Below, piece by piece: positions 14,294 to 23,203 of a stretch of DNA of 23,528 nucleotides. Source of the stretch: Clostridiaceae bacterium. GTDB lineage: Bacteria > Bacillota_A > Clostridia > Clostridiales > Clostridiaceae. The position numbers and the translations under genes are program-made. The stretch covers positions 1-23,528 of the forward strand of contig JAQSXU010000047.1 in assembly GCA_029256485.1 (NCBI GenBank). The letters are read 5' to 3'. A model generated the notes under the pieces. The model was not told the origin of the DNA. It made no database searches and was given only the letters and a program-made list of their open reading frames with translations. How positions within the stretch are numbered: the stretch's first letter is position 1; each line of letters starts with the position of its first letter.

Positions 14294-16006
14294 ATGAAAT
14301 TATCAAATATGCTCATATGTACATTAAGAGAGACACCATCTGAAGCTGAAATATCCAGCCATCAATTAATGCTGAGGGCTGGTATGATGAGAAAAATGGC
14401 ATCAGGGGTTTATAACTTTATGCCTTTAGGATTAAGGGTAATAAAAAAGGTAGAAGATATAGTAAGAGAGGAAATGGATAAGACCGGAGCACAGGAGTTT
14501 TTAGCTTCAGCTCTATTGCCGTCTGAATTGTGGAAGGAGTCAGGCAGATGGGAAGTATTTGGCCCAGAAATGTTCAAGCTAAAGGATAGAAATGAAAGAG
14601 AATTTTGTTTAGGACCAACACATGAAGAAGTATTTACTGATTTAGCAAGAAATGAGATTAAGTCTTATAAGCAGCTTCCACTTAATCTGTATCAAATACA
14701 AACAAAATATAGAGATGAGAGAAGACCTAGATATGGAGTAATGAGATCAAGAGAATTTGTAATGAAAGATGCTTATAGCTTCGACAGGGATAATGCTGGG
14801 TTAGACATATCTTATGAGAAGATGTATGATGCGTATCATAAAATATATAATAGATGTGATTTAGATTTTAAATGTGTTGAGGCTGATTCAGGAGCCATGG
14901 GAGGATCTGGTTCAGCTGAATTCATGGTGAAATCTGAAGTGGGAGAAGATGAAATCGCTTTTTGCACTAAGTGTAATTATGCTGCGAATGTAGAAAAAGC
15001 TCCAGCAATTCCAGAAGAAGTAAATAAAGAGGATTTAAAAGTCTTGAAAAAAGTTGAAACACCTAATGTAAAAACAATTGTTGAATTAGTAAAGTTTTTC
15101 AAAACTACGTCCAAAAAATTTGCTAAAACTATTATTTATAAAGCTGATGCAAAAGTTGTTGCAGTGATGGTTAGAGGAGATAGGGATGTAAATGAAATTA
15201 AAGTTATAAATAGTATAGGAGGTGCAGTGGAATTCCAGTTAGCAGATGCAGAGGCAGTGAAGAAGGCTACATCTGCAGAAATTGGTTTTGCTGGACCTAT
15301 TGGAATAAAGGTAGATGAATTGTTTGTAGATAAAGAAGTAGAAAATATGTATAATTTCATTGTGGGATCTAATGATACAGGTTATCATTATGAAAATGTC
15401 AATTATGGAAGAGATTTTAAGGGAACGATTGGAGATTTTAGAAAGACAGTTGAAGGAGATAAATGTGCTAAATGTGGAGCTCCATTAACAATAGCCAGAG
15501 GCATTGAGGTTGGACATATTTTTAAATTAGGTACTAAGTATTCAAATGCTATGGGAGCTGTGTTTATTGATGAAGATGGTAATAAAAAACCATTAATTAT
15601 GGGGTGTTACGGAATAGGTATTAATAGAACTGCTGCTGCTGTAATTGAGCAACACCATGATGACTTTGGAATAATATGGCCGCTTTCTATTGCACCTTAT
15701 CATGTGATTATAACTGTTGCAGTTATGAAAAATGAAGAACAAGTAAAAGCAGCAGAAGAAATTTATAATAATCTTAAAGAGAATGGAATAGAGGTCCTTT
15801 TAGATGATAGAGATGAGAGGGCAGGAGTAAAGTTTAAGGATGCGGATTTAATGGGTATACCAATGAGAATTACTGTAGGTAAAAAAATTACAGAAGGAAT
15901 GGCTGAATTTAAATTAAGGAAATCATGTCAAACTGAATTAATTAAAAAGGAACATATATTAGACAGAATAAAAGAGGAATTTAAGGTAAACAATATAAAA
16001 TTATAA
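14294..16006 (+). CDS. proS: Proline--tRNA ligase (bacterial type, with editing domain)
   Basis: This 570-residue class II synthetase charges tRNA-Pro with proline; the length fits the bacterial form with an inserted editing domain. Motif 1 lies around 29-61, GPTHEE at 108-113, motif 2 ([12 protein letters not shown]...[11 protein letters not shown]) at about 137-163, and motif 3 ([10 protein letters not shown]) at 436-445. The insertion at about 225-405 is the YbaK-like domain that removes mischarged alanine. The anticodon-binding domain forms the C-terminus. SD AGGAGG (14281-14286) lies 7 nt before the ATG. Expression is governed by the proline T-box upstream. In Bacillus this position after yacL is occupied by ispD-ispF-gltX-cysE, so the gene order differs here. 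Confidence 0.97.
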   Translation: MKLSNMLICTLRETPSEAEISSHQLMLRAGMMRKMASGVYNFMPLGLRVIKKVEDIVREEMDKTGAQEFLASALLPSELWKESGRWEVFGPEMFKLKDRNEREFCLGPTHEEVFTDLARNEIKSYKQLPLNLYQIQTKYRDERRPRYGVMRSREFVMKDAYSFDRDNAGLDISYEKMYDAYHKIYNRCDLDFKCVEADSGAMGGSGSAEFMVKSEVGEDEIAFCTKCNYAANVEKAPAIPEEVNKEDLKVLKKVETPNVKTIVELVKFFKTTSKKFAKTIIYKADAKVVAVMVRGDRDVNEIKVINSIGGAVEFQLADAEAVKKATSAEIGFAGPIGIKVDELFVDKEVENMYNFIVGSNDTGYHYENVNYGRDFKGTIGDFRKTVEGDKCAKCGAPLTIARGIEVGHIFKLGTKYSNAMGAVFIDEDGNKKPLIMGCYGIGINRTAAAVIEQHHDDFGIIWPLSIAPYHVIITVAVMKNEEQVKAAEEIYNNLKENGIEVLLDDRDERAGVKFKDADLMGIPMRITVGKKITEGMAEFKLRKSCQTELIKKEHILDRIKEEFKVNNIKL

Positions 16007-16023
16007 AGACAGATAACAATGCA

Positions 16024-16065
16024 AAGTATAAAATAGAATGAATGATTTAATTCTATTTTATACTT
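16024..16065. repeat. 16-bp perfect inverted repeat downstream of proS
   Basis: AAGTATAAAATAGAAT (16024-16039) pairs perfectly with ATTCTATTTTATACTT (16050-16065) around a 10-nt loop, starting 17 bases after the proS stop. No T-run follows (the next bases are A-rich), so it is not a classic Rho-independent terminator, but it is the likely 3' end or stabiliser of the proS mRNA. Confidence 0.7.
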
Positions 16066-16122
16066 AAAAAAGTACATTTAATATAAAATTAAAAATATAT
16101 CTAAAATTATACAACATAAAGG

Positions 16123-16151
16123 TTAAACTTTGGGTTAATATGTGATAAAAT
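16123..16151 (+). promoter_or_regulatory. Probable extended -10 promoter of ilvA
   Basis: TGATAAAAT (16143-16151) is an extended -10 with TAAAAT. A weak -35 TTAAAC (16123-16128) lies 17 bp upstream. The leader would be about 64 nt. In it, GGATAAAT (16159-16166) and ATTTATCC (16189-16196) form an 8-bp inverted repeat near the predicted transcript start. Confidence 0.5.
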
Positions 16152-16221
16152 GTTTTTTGGATAAATAATATATTGGACAATAGGGTTAATTTATCCGGAA
16201 TACATATTTGGGGGAGTAATT

Positions 16222-17436
16222 ATGATGGAATTAAATTTAGAAATGATTAAACAAGCCATGAACAACATTAAAGGAGTAGTTAGAAAGACTCCGTTAATCT
16301 ATTCTAGTACATTTTCCAATTTAAGTGGCAATAATATTTATCTAAAATGTGAAAACAAACAAAAGACAGGGGCCTTTAAATTAAGAGGTGCATATAACAA
16401 GATTGCAAGCTTAACAGAAGATGAAAAGAAAAAAGGAGTAATAGCATCATCTGCAGGTAATCATGCGCAAGGAGTGGCGTATGCAGCAACAGCTTTTGGA
16501 GTAAAATCTACCATTGTAATGCCTGCAACTGCACCACTATCGAAAGTTCAAGCTACTAGAGGCTATGGAGCAGAAGTTATACAATTTGGAGAAGTGTATG
16601 ATGAGTGCTATGGAAAAGCAGTTGAAGTTCAGAAATCACAGGGATTAACTTTTATACACCCTTTTAATGACATACAGGTTATGGCTGGCCAGGGTACAAT
16701 AGCTTTAGAAATATTAGAAGAACTGCCTGAAACAGATATTATTCTAGTGCCAATTGGAGGCGGAGGATTAATATCAGGTATTGCTGTTGCGGCAAAAGCT
16801 ATAAAACCAGATATTAAGATAATAGGGGTTCAGGCCTCACTTATAGCTTCAACAAAAGCATCATTAGAAAAAAATGAAATAGTTACAGTTCCAGGAGCCA
16901 AATCTCTAGCAGATGGAATTTCTGTAAGGACACCAGGAAATTTGTGCTTTGAATATATTAAAAGATATGTAGATGACGTAGTCACTGTTACTGAAGACGA
17001 AATTACTCATTCAATATTTTCTTTAATGGAAAGAACTAAGTTGATAACTGAGGGAGCAGGGGCTGTACCATTAGCTGCTGTACTGGCTAATAAGTTAGAC
17101 TTTAAAGGAAAAAATATAGTTTCTTTAATAAGCGGTGGCAATATTGATATAGCAATGATTCAGAAAATAATTGATAGGGAATTAGTCAGACAAACAAGAA
17201 GATTAAGATTCACAATAGAGATACAAGATAAAGTTGGACAGTTAGGATCACTGGTTACCAATATTGTCTCCTTAGGAGCAAATATAGTTAAAACAAGACA
17301 GGATAATAACTGGAATGAAAAAGGACTAGATTATGTGTATGTATCATTTGAAGTGGAAGTACAATCAAAAGAACATGCTGATATTTTAGTGGATAAGTTA
17401 AGGGAAAGAGGATATAATTTAGAAATAAATAGATAA
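16222..17436 (+). CDS. ilvA: Threonine ammonia-lyase (threonine deaminase), single-ACT form
   Basis: This 404-residue PLP enzyme converts threonine to 2-oxobutyrate and ammonia. The PLP lysine is Lys53 in KTGAFKLRGA, SAGNHAQG binds the substrate carboxylate, and PIGGGGLISG holds the cofactor phosphate. A single C-terminal ACT domain starts at about 330 (RLRFTIEIQDKVGQLGSL). Length and one ACT domain match the medium form of the family, between catabolic TdcB and the long two-ACT biosynthetic IlvA. Whether it serves isoleucine synthesis or threonine breakdown cannot be told here, since no ilv genes are adjacent. SD GGGGGAG (16210-16216) precedes two adjacent ATGs (16222 and 16225); either could be used. 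No T-box is visible in its leader. It is a single-gene unit between two long inverted repeats. Confidence 0.93.
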   Translation: MMELNLEMIKQAMNNIKGVVRKTPLIYSSTFSNLSGNNIYLKCENKQKTGAFKLRGAYNKIASLTEDEKKKGVIASSAGNHAQGVAYAATAFGVKSTIVMPATAPLSKVQATRGYGAEVIQFGEVYDECYGKAVEVQKSQGLTFIHPFNDIQVMAGQGTIALEILEELPETDIILVPIGGGGLISGIAVAAKAIKPDIKIIGVQASLIASTKASLEKNEIVTVPGAKSLADGISVRTPGNLCFEYIKRYVDDVVTVTEDEITHSIFSLMERTKLITEGAGAVPLAAVLANKLDFKGKNIVSLISGGNIDIAMIQKIIDRELVRQTRRLRFTIEIQDKVGQLGSLVTNIVSLGANIVKTRQDNNWNEKGLDYVYVSFEVEVQSKEHADILVDKLRERGYNLEINR

Positions 17437-17443
17437 TTTTCAA

Positions 17444-17498
17444 AATGACTATATTATATTTATGATTTTAGTTATAAAATAAGTATAATATAGTCATT
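17444..17498. repeat. 15-bp perfect inverted repeat downstream of ilvA
   Basis: AATGACTATATTATA (17444-17458) pairs perfectly with TATAATATAGTCATT (17484-17498) with a 25-nt loop, beginning 8 bases after the ilvA stop. No strong T-run follows. It probably marks the 3' end of ilvA mRNA. Its right arm contains TATAAT (17484-17489), which might act as a -10 for cysS, though no good -35 is seen. Confidence 0.65.
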
Positions 17499-17557
17499 AA
17501 TTATAATATTAATTAATTTAGGATATCCCAGTTGACATAATCAAGGAGGAAATTTTA

Positions 17558-18955
17558 ATGAAGATATATAACACGCTAACAAAGAAAAAGGAGGAATTTG
17601 TCACAATAAATCCTATGGAAGTAAATATGTATGTTTGTGGACCAACAGTATATAATTATTTTCATTTAGGAAATGGAAGAACATTTATTGTCTTTGACAC
17701 CATAAGAAGATATTTAGAATACAGGGGATATAAAGTTAATTTTGTTCAGAATTTTACTGATATAGACGATAAAATGATAAAGAAGGCAAATGAGCAGCAT
17801 ATTACTGTAAAACAGTTAGGAGATAAATTTATTAGCGAATATTATAATGATGCAGATAAGCTTAACATTAAGAGAGCTACTGTTAATCCCAGGGCAACTG
17901 AATACATAGATAAAATTATTTCTTTTGTAAATGAATTAATTAATAGGGGTTATGCCTATGAAATTAATGGAGATGTTTATTTTAGTACAAAGAAATTTAA
18001 TGAATATGGCAAACTTTCAGGACAGAATCTTGATGAACTTCAGGCTGGAGCCAGAATAAATATAGATGAAAGAAAAAATGATCCAATGGATTTTGCAATT
18101 TGGAAAAAGCAAAAGCCTAATGAACCTGCATGGGAAAGCCCTTGGGGATTGGGAAGGCCAGGCTGGCATATAGAATGTTCATGTATGGCATATAATATTT
18201 TGGGGAAAACAATAGACATTCATGGTGGAGGAACTGATTTAGTATTTCCTCATCATGAAAATGAAATAGCACAAAGCGAAGCGTTAACTGGTAGGCCTTT
18301 TGCAAATTATTGGATGCATTCTGCTTTTGTAAATGTAAATAATCAGAAAATGTCAAAATCCCTAAATAACTTTTTTACTGCAAGAGAAGTATTAGGAAAA
18401 TATGATGCCGATATAATAAGATTCTTTATGCTTTCAGCTCATTATAGAGCTCAAATCAATTTTAGTGATGAATTACTTGAATCTGCAAAATCATCAATGG
18501 ACAGACTTTACAATTCATTGTATAATTTAGAAAATTTACTGGAGGAAGTTAAATCAGAAAAAATGCAGGAATCTGAAAATGAATATTTTAAAGATTTATT
18601 GCAATATAGGGATAAATACATAGGAAAAATGGATGACGATTTTAATACAGCAGATGCTATATCTGTTATATTTGACTTAATTAGAGACATAAATAGTCAT
18701 GTGGATGCCAATGCTTCAAAGGAGTTAATTAAAGATTGTATTAATTTAATTAGAGAACTGGGATTGCCTTTAGGCATCCTTCAAAAGACAACAAAAGGGA
18801 GCATAGAAGAAGATATTGAAAAGCTGATAAATGATAGGCAGCAAGCCAGAAGGGAAAAGAAATGGTCACTGGCAGATGAGATAAGAGATAAATTAAAATC
18901 ACAAGGTATAATTTTAGAAGATACACCCCAGGGGGTAAGATGGAAGAGAGTTTAG
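17558..18955 (+). CDS. cysS: Cysteine--tRNA ligase
   Basis: This 465-residue class I synthetase charges tRNA-Cys. [18 protein letters not shown] holds the zinc ligand Cys27 and the HIGH-type motif as HLGN (36-39). Further zinc ligands lie in WHIECSCM and [15 protein letters not shown] is intact at 264-268. The C-terminal helical bundle (about 300-465) reads the anticodon stem; the family's usual length is 460-470. SD AAGGAGG (17543-17549) lies 8 nt before the ATG. No T-box is visible in the leader, unlike proS. mrnC follows 16 nt after the stop, the same order as in Bacillus. Confidence 0.97.
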   Translation: MKIYNTLTKKKEEFVTINPMEVNMYVCGPTVYNYFHLGNGRTFIVFDTIRRYLEYRGYKVNFVQNFTDIDDKMIKKANEQHITVKQLGDKFISEYYNDADKLNIKRATVNPRATEYIDKIISFVNELINRGYAYEINGDVYFSTKKFNEYGKLSGQNLDELQAGARINIDERKNDPMDFAIWKKQKPNEPAWESPWGLGRPGWHIECSCMAYNILGKTIDIHGGGTDLVFPHHENEIAQSEALTGRPFANYWMHSAFVNVNNQKMSKSLNNFFTAREVLGKYDADIIRFFMLSAHYRAQINFSDELLESAKSSMDRLYNSLYNLENLLEEVKSEKMQESENEYFKDLLQYRDKYIGKMDDDFNTADAISVIFDLIRDINSHVDANASKELIKDCINLIRELGLPLGILQKTTKGSIEEDIEKLINDRQQARREKKWSLADEIRDKLKSQGIILEDTPQGVRWKRV

Positions 18956-18971
18956 AAAAGGCGGAATTAAA

Positions 18972-19388
18972 ATGGAATTTGAATTACTTGAGAATAAGTT
19001 TACTAAGGATCAGTGCAGACAGTTAAATCCACTAGTATTAGCCTATGTTGGTGACGCAGTTTATGAAATGTTTGTTAGAATTTATCTGGTCAGCGAAAAT
19101 AATGATATGTCGGCTCATAAGCTTCATGTAAATGCAATATCTTATGTAAAGGCCCAGGCGCAAAGTAATTTTATTTTAGCCATTATCAATAGCTTAAATG
19201 AAGAAGAGCAGTGGATTTTTAAAAGAGGAAGAAATGCAAAATCACCTACTTCACCTAAAAATGGAGATATAATTGAATACAGAAATGCCACTGGCCTGGA
19301 GGCTCTAATAGGCTATCTGTATTTAACAGAACAGTTAGATAGATTAAATCATATGTTTAAAGAAATTGTTAAGTTAAAAAATGAATAA
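18972..19388 (+). CDS. mrnC: Mini-ribonuclease III
   Basis: This 138-residue protein is an RNase III catalytic domain without the double-stranded-RNA-binding domain. In Bacillus the homologue matures the ends of 23S rRNA. The catalytic signature is LAYVGDAVYE (23-32, with Asp28), and EYRNATGLEALIGYLYL (102-118, with Glu110) supplies the second acidic site. Both are intact, so it should act as a dimer on duplex RNA. SD-like AAGGCGGA (18958-18965) precedes the ATG, and the gene lies 16 nt after cysS, as in Bacillus. The next gene in Bacillus is rlmB; here thyA and folA intervene. Confidence 0.95.
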   Translation: MEFELLENKFTKDQCRQLNPLVLAYVGDAVYEMFVRIYLVSENNDMSAHKLHVNAISYVKAQAQSNFILAIINSLNEEEQWIFKRGRNAKSPTSPKNGDIIEYRNATGLEALIGYLYLTEQLDRLNHMFKEIVKLKNE

Positions 19389-19464
19389 AAGGTGGGAAAC
19401 CAAATTTTTAGATACAGTGCATAATGATTATAGCAAATTCTATGAATGTGAAAGGAGTTTTATT

Positions 19465-20295
19465 TTGAGTAAAGCTGATAATATTTTTATTGAAATGTGC
19501 AAGGATATTCTTGAAAATGGAGTTTCTTCTGAAGGACAAATTGTAAGGGCTAAGTGGCTTGATGGTACTCCAGCTCATACAATTAAGAAATTTTGTGTTG
19601 TTAATAGATATGACCTCTCAAAAGAATTTCCTATTCTTACATTGAGACCAACAAATTTAAAAGCGGCAATTGATGAATTGCTTTGGATATGGCAAAAGAA
19701 ATCTAATAATGTTAAGGATCTTAGTAGCCACATTTGGGATAGTTGGGCAAATGAAGATGGTTCTATAGGGAAAGCATATGGGTATCAACTAGGTATTAAG
19801 CATAAATATAAAGAAGGAGAATTTGACCAAGTTGATAGGGTATTATATGATTTAAAGCATAATCCTTATAGCAGAAGAATTATAGTTAATATGTATAACC
19901 ATAATGATCTGCATGCTATGAATTTATATCCTTGTGCATATAGTATGACATTTAATGTTACAGGTAAAAAACTAAATGCCATACTGAATCAACGTTCACA
20001 GGATGTTTTAGTGGCTAATAACTGGAATGTATCTCAGTATGCGATTCTTGTACATATGTTAGCACAGGTAAGTAATTTAGAAGTTGGTGAATTTGTTCAT
20101 GTTATTGCAGATGCTCATATATATGACAGGCATATACCTTTAATTAAAGAACTTATTGAAAGAACCTCATATCCAGCACCTAAACTGTTGATTAATCCAG
20201 ATAAAAAGGATTTTTATGATTTTAGAGTTGAGGATTTTACATTAGAGGAATATCAAAGCGGTGCTCAAATTAAAAATATTCCTGTTGCTATATAG
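19465..20295 (+). CDS. thyA: Thymidylate synthase ThyA
   Basis: This 276-residue folate-dependent enzyme methylates dUMP to dTMP, using methylenetetrahydrofolate and releasing dihydrofolate. The catalytic Cys157 lies in MNLYPCAYS, the phosphate-binding arginines in YSRR (135-138), NQRSQD at 175-180, and the substrate-contacting HVIADAHIYDRH follows. The C-terminus PVAI is the conserved end that closes over the folate. The start is TTG at 19465, giving MSKADNIFIEMC, with SD AAAGGAG (19451-19457) 7 nt upstream. The frame is open back to an ATG at 19381 overlapping mrnC, but that ATG has no SD and would add 28 residues not normal for the family. folA begins 13 nt downstream and recycles the product. 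Confidence 0.95.
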   Translation: MSKADNIFIEMCKDILENGVSSEGQIVRAKWLDGTPAHTIKKFCVVNRYDLSKEFPILTLRPTNLKAAIDELLWIWQKKSNNVKDLSSHIWDSWANEDGSIGKAYGYQLGIKHKYKEGEFDQVDRVLYDLKHNPYSRRIIVNMYNHNDLHAMNLYPCAYSMTFNVTGKKLNAILNQRSQDVLVANNWNVSQYAILVHMLAQVSNLEVGEFVHVIADAHIYDRHIPLIKELIERTSYPAPKLLINPDKKDFYDFRVEDFTLEEYQSGAQIKNIPVAI

Positions 20296-20308
20296 AAGGG
20301 AGAATGAC

Positions 20309-20839
20309 ATGAAAGCTATTGTTGCTGTAGACTTAAATTGGGGAATTGGATGTGGAGGTAAATTGCTGCAGTCAATTCCGGAAGATATGAAGTTTTTTAA
20401 ACAAATGACATTAGGGAAAGTTGTAGTTATGGGAAGAGAAACATTTGAATCCTTTCCAGGTAAAAGCCCACTAAGGGATAGGGTTAATATTGTACTTAGC
20501 AAAGATAAAAGTTTTAATGAAGATAGAGTTATTATATGCCGATCCATTGATGAAGTCTTTGCTAAAGTAAAGGAGTATGCCACAGACAATGTATTTATAA
20601 TAGGTGGAGAATCAATATACTCTCAATTTTTGCCCTATTGTACAGAAGCTTATGTTACCAAAATACAGGATAAGTACCCTGCAGATAAATATTTTACCAA
20701 CCTTGATAGAGAGAGCACGTGGGAGCTGGCATCTGTCAGTGATTTAAAAAATTATAATAATATTCAATATAGTTTCGTAAAATATGTAAACAATCAACTG
20801 GCCTATTATATTGGTGAACAGGAAGGCAAGAGATTATAA
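20309..20839 (+). CDS. folA: Dihydrofolate reductase
   Basis: This 176-residue enzyme reduces the dihydrofolate made by ThyA to tetrahydrofolate with NADPH. Visible motifs: MKAIVAVDLNWGIG (1-14), the catalytic acid in IPEDMKFFK (Asp26), MGRETFESF (41-49), and the NADPH-binding IIGGESIYSQFLP. Between the glycines and the acid it has KLLQS in place of the common LPW or LPA stretch. The C-terminus ends about 12 residues beyond the usual final strand (AYYIGEQEGKRL). ATG at 20309 has SD GAAGGGAG (20295-20302), which starts in the thyA stop codon; the frame's earlier start at 20261 lies inside thyA. The thyA-folA pairing is a typical coupled arrangement. Confidence 0.94.
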   Translation: MKAIVAVDLNWGIGCGGKLLQSIPEDMKFFKQMTLGKVVVMGRETFESFPGKSPLRDRVNIVLSKDKSFNEDRVIICRSIDEVFAKVKEYATDNVFIIGGESIYSQFLPYCTEAYVTKIQDKYPADKYFTNLDRESTWELASVSDLKNYNNIQYSFVKYVNNQLAYYIGEQEGKRL

Positions 20840-20921
20840 AATAAAGAAGCTTTACAACCGGCATTGATTAATCGTTGAAAAATTACTGTTAAACCAGAAA
20901 CATAGGTAGAATAAATTTTAA

Positions 20922-20950
20922 TTGAGAAAATTACTTATAAAGTCTATATT
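20922..20950 (+). promoter_or_regulatory. Probable promoter of rlmB-rae1
   Basis: TTGAGA (20922-20927), a 17-bp spacer and TATATT (20945-20950). A second candidate, the extended -10 TGGTATTAT (20954-20962), lies just downstream. No terminator is seen after folA, so readthrough from upstream is also possible. Confidence 0.5.
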
Positions 20951-20984
20951 TTATGGTATTATTTTTAATTAGGAAAGAGGAGTA

Positions 20985-21902
20985 ATGGTGAGCAAAACAA
21001 ATAGTAGAAATAAAGAAGGCAAGAGTAGGGACGACAAATATATATCTAAAGAAGCAAAAAAAAATGAAAATAAATATAAACATGCAAAAGATGCCATAGA
21101 TAAAGGGCCAAATAATAACAGAAAGAGTTTTGAAAATAAAGAAGCCAAGGAAGTTAGAGAAGATATTGTAGAAGGCAGGAATGCTGTAATTGAAATCCTT
21201 AAGGGAGACAGTACTGTGGAGCAGATATTGGTTGCTAAGGGCGATACAACAGGTTCCATAAGTGTTATTACAGCACTTGCAAAAGAAAAAGGGATTGTAA
21301 TAAAAGAAGTTGATAGAAAAAAACTTGATTCAATGTCTGTAACGGGATCTCATCAGGGCGTAATAGCGCAGGTAACACCATTCAAGTATTGCGAAATAGA
21401 AGATATTTTAGAGTATGCAGATAAAAAAGGTGAGGACCCTTTTATAGTAATATTAGATGAAATAGAGGACCCACATAATTTTGGATCAATAGTTAGAACG
21501 GCAGAAGCATGTGGTGTACACGGTATAATAATTCCCAAAAGGAGAAATGTTGGAGTAACACCTACAGTTTATAAATCTTCAGCAGGTGCCGTTGAGCATA
21601 TGATGATTTCTAAAGTAACAAATATTAATACTGCTATTGATAAGCTAAAAACAAAAGGCATTTGGATTTATGGAGCTCATATGGAAGGTAATAAATACAG
21701 CTATAATGCTGACTTTTCAGGAGGCGTTGCATTAATAATTGGGAGTGAAGGTAGAGGAATATCAAAACTTTCAAAAGAAAAGTGTGACGTATTGATTAAA
21801 ATACCAATGGTAGGGAAAATTTCATCTTTAAACGCTTCAGTAGCAGGTGGAATACTAATGTATGAAATCTTAAAACAAAAAATTACAAGAGAAACAAAGT
21901 GA
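20985..21902 (+). CDS. rlmB: 23S rRNA 2'-O-methyltransferase of the SpoU family (RlmB/YacO type)
   Basis: This 305-residue protein uses S-adenosylmethionine to methylate a ribose in 23S rRNA (G2251 in E. coli numbering, inferred from family). A substrate-binding domain starts at about 61 (IVEGRNAVIEIL). The trefoil-knot SPOUT domain carries motif 1 DPHNFGSIVRTAEACG (162-177), motif 2 GSEGRGIS (253-260) and motif 3 IPMVGKISSLNASVA (273-287). The first ~58 residues are Lys/Asn/Glu-rich and probably disordered; Bacillus YacO is about 249 residues and lacks most of this tail. AGGAG (20978-20982) is very close to the ATG at 20985, so the GTG at 20988 is an equally good start. The stop overlaps rae1 by 4 nt (GTGA). 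Confidence 0.93.
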   Translation: MVSKTNSRNKEGKSRDDKYISKEAKKNENKYKHAKDAIDKGPNNNRKSFENKEAKEVREDIVEGRNAVIEILKGDSTVEQILVAKGDTTGSISVITALAKEKGIVIKEVDRKKLDSMSVTGSHQGVIAQVTPFKYCEIEDILEYADKKGEDPFIVILDEIEDPHNFGSIVRTAEACGVHGIIIPKRRNVGVTPTVYKSSAGAVEHMMISKVTNINTAIDKLKTKGIWIYGAHMEGNKYSYNADFSGGVALIIGSEGRGISKLSKEKCDVLIKIPMVGKISSLNASVAGGILMYEILKQKITRETK

Positions 21903-22411
21903 AGACAATATTCGTAGACGGTTATAATGTTATTAACAGTTGGTCTGAGCTTAGGATTGCAAAAGATATAAATCTAGAAATTGCCAGACAAAAGTTAATT
22001 GAAATTCTTGAAAATTACGCAACATACAACAATTGTAAATTATACTTAGTATTTGATGCTCATTTAAAAAAGGGGAGTTTAGAGAAGAGGGAAGAAATAA
22101 GTTCAAATATAATAGTAATTTATACTAAAGAGGGAGAGACTGCAGACAGTTACATCGAAAAACATGTCAATAATATTGGTAGAAAAATAGAGGTATCTGT
22201 AGTAACTTCCGATTCTTTGGAACAGCAGCTTGTATTTCAGAGAGGTGCCACTAGAATGTCATCAATAGAGTTCTATCACGAGGTTAAGGGTAATGAACAA
22301 ACAATTAAAATGAAACTAAGTAATATAAGAAGCTCAAATAAGTCAACTGTTGAAGAAAGACTTGATAAGGATATATTGGAAATACTAGAAAAAATTCGAA
22401 GAAGCGACTAA
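21899..22411 (+). CDS. rae1: Rae1-type (YacP) NYN-domain endoribonuclease
   Basis: This 170-residue PIN-like/NYN nuclease matches Bacillus Rae1 (YacP), which cleaves mRNA in the ribosomal A site in a translation-dependent manner. The acidic active site is in VDGYNVI (Asp7), VFDAH (Asp53), TADSYIE (Asp83) and VVTSD (Asp105). The C-terminal 40 residues are charged and helical. The start is GTG at 21899, overlapping the rlmB stop as GTGA; there is no separate strong SD, so translation probably depends on coupling with rlmB. Order rlmB-rae1-sigH is the same as in Bacillus. Confidence 0.93.
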   Translation: MKTIFVDGYNVINSWSELRIAKDINLEIARQKLIEILENYATYNNCKLYLVFDAHLKKGSLEKREEISSNIIVIYTKEGETADSYIEKHVNNIGRKIEVSVVTSDSLEQQLVFQRGATRMSSIEFYHEVKGNEQTIKMKLSNIRSSNKSTVEERLDKDILEILEKIRRSD

Positions 22412-22417
22412 ATTTAC

Positions 22418-22447
22418 TTGACTGAAAAATTCTATGTAATGTATAAT
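22418..22447 (+). promoter_or_regulatory. SigA-type promoter of sigH
   Basis: TTGACT (22418-22423), an 18-bp spacer and a perfect TATAAT (22442-22447). Transcription would begin near 22454, giving a leader of about 32 nt. Confidence 0.78.
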
Positions 22448-22485
22448 TGATTTGTGGCTTATATTTAGGTTAGGGGGGAAATAGC

Positions 22486-23124
22486 TTGGATAGAGGGGTT
22501 ATGAAAAGCAAAACAACTTCCATATATGAAGAAAGAATAGATGAGGAAGTGGCGGTTTTAGCTAAAAATGGGGATATTAGGGCACAGGAATTTCTAATAA
22601 ACAAGTATCAGAACTTTGTTAAAGCTAAAGCTAAATCATATTTTTTAATTGGAGCTGACAAGGAAGATATATATCAAGAGGGAATGATAGGTTTATATAA
22701 GGCCATAAGAGATTTTAGAACAGATAAATTGTCATCTTTTAAAGCTTTTGCAGAACTCTGTGTAACAAGACAAATCATTACTGCCATAAAAACGGCAACA
22801 AGACAAAAACATATACCTTTAAATACCTATGTATCTCTAAATAAACCTATATATGATGAGGAATCTGACAGAACACTTATGGATGTTTTATCGGAAGCTA
22901 AAGTGGCAGATCCCGAGGAGTTAGTTATAAGTAGAGAAGAATTAAATCATATTCAAGCTGAAATTGGAGAGGTTTTGTCTAGTCTGGAGATGGAAGTTCT
23001 TATGTCATATTTAGATGGAAAGTCCTATCAAGAGATTGCTTGCGATTTAGATAGACATGCTAAATCTATTGATAATGCATTGCAGAGAGTTAAAAGAAAG
23101 CTGGAAAAGTGCTTGAATAAATAA
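22486..23124 (+). CDS. sigH: RNA polymerase sporulation sigma factor SigH
   Basis: This 212-residue sigma-70-family factor directs RNA polymerase to transition-state and early sporulation promoters. Region 2 includes ADKEDIYQEGMIGLYKAIRD (core binding and -10 recognition) and ATRQKHIPLNTYVSLN. Region 4 is the helix-turn-helix in LDGKSYQEIACDLDRHAKSI near the C-terminus, which reads the -35 box. The start is TTG at 22486, with SD AGGGGGG (22472-22478) 7 nt upstream; the in-frame ATG at 22501 has its SD-like AGAGGGG only 2 nt away. It has its own promoter after rae1 and is followed by a tRNA promoter. Its presence and position suggest an endospore-forming clostridium. Confidence 0.95.
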   Translation: MDRGVMKSKTTSIYEERIDEEVAVLAKNGDIRAQEFLINKYQNFVKAKAKSYFLIGADKEDIYQEGMIGLYKAIRDFRTDKLSSFKAFAELCVTRQIITAIKTATRQKHIPLNTYVSLNKPIYDEESDRTLMDVLSEAKVADPEELVISREELNHIQAEIGEVLSSLEMEVLMSYLDGKSYQEIACDLDRHAKSIDNALQRVKRKLEKCLNK

Positions 23125-23138
23125 TTTATAAATACATA

Positions 23139-23167
23139 TTGACAAACTGGTATTATTATATTAAAAT
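23139..23167 (+). promoter_or_regulatory. Promoter of the tRNA-Gly/tRNA-Thr/tuf unit
   Basis: A perfect TTGACA (23139-23144), a 17-bp spacer and TAAAAT (23162-23167). It lies 36 bases before the mature tRNA-Gly. No terminator is visible between the tRNAs and tuf, so tuf probably shares this transcript. Confidence 0.75.
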
Positions 23168-23203
23168 TTATAATCGGTATATGTAATATGTGATTGGCTT
23201 TGA

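Noticed and set aside
17532..17537. TTGACA hexamer upstream of cysS
   Set aside because: It is followed almost at once by the SD and by the ATG 20 bases on, so there is no room for a -10 and transcript start ahead of cysS.
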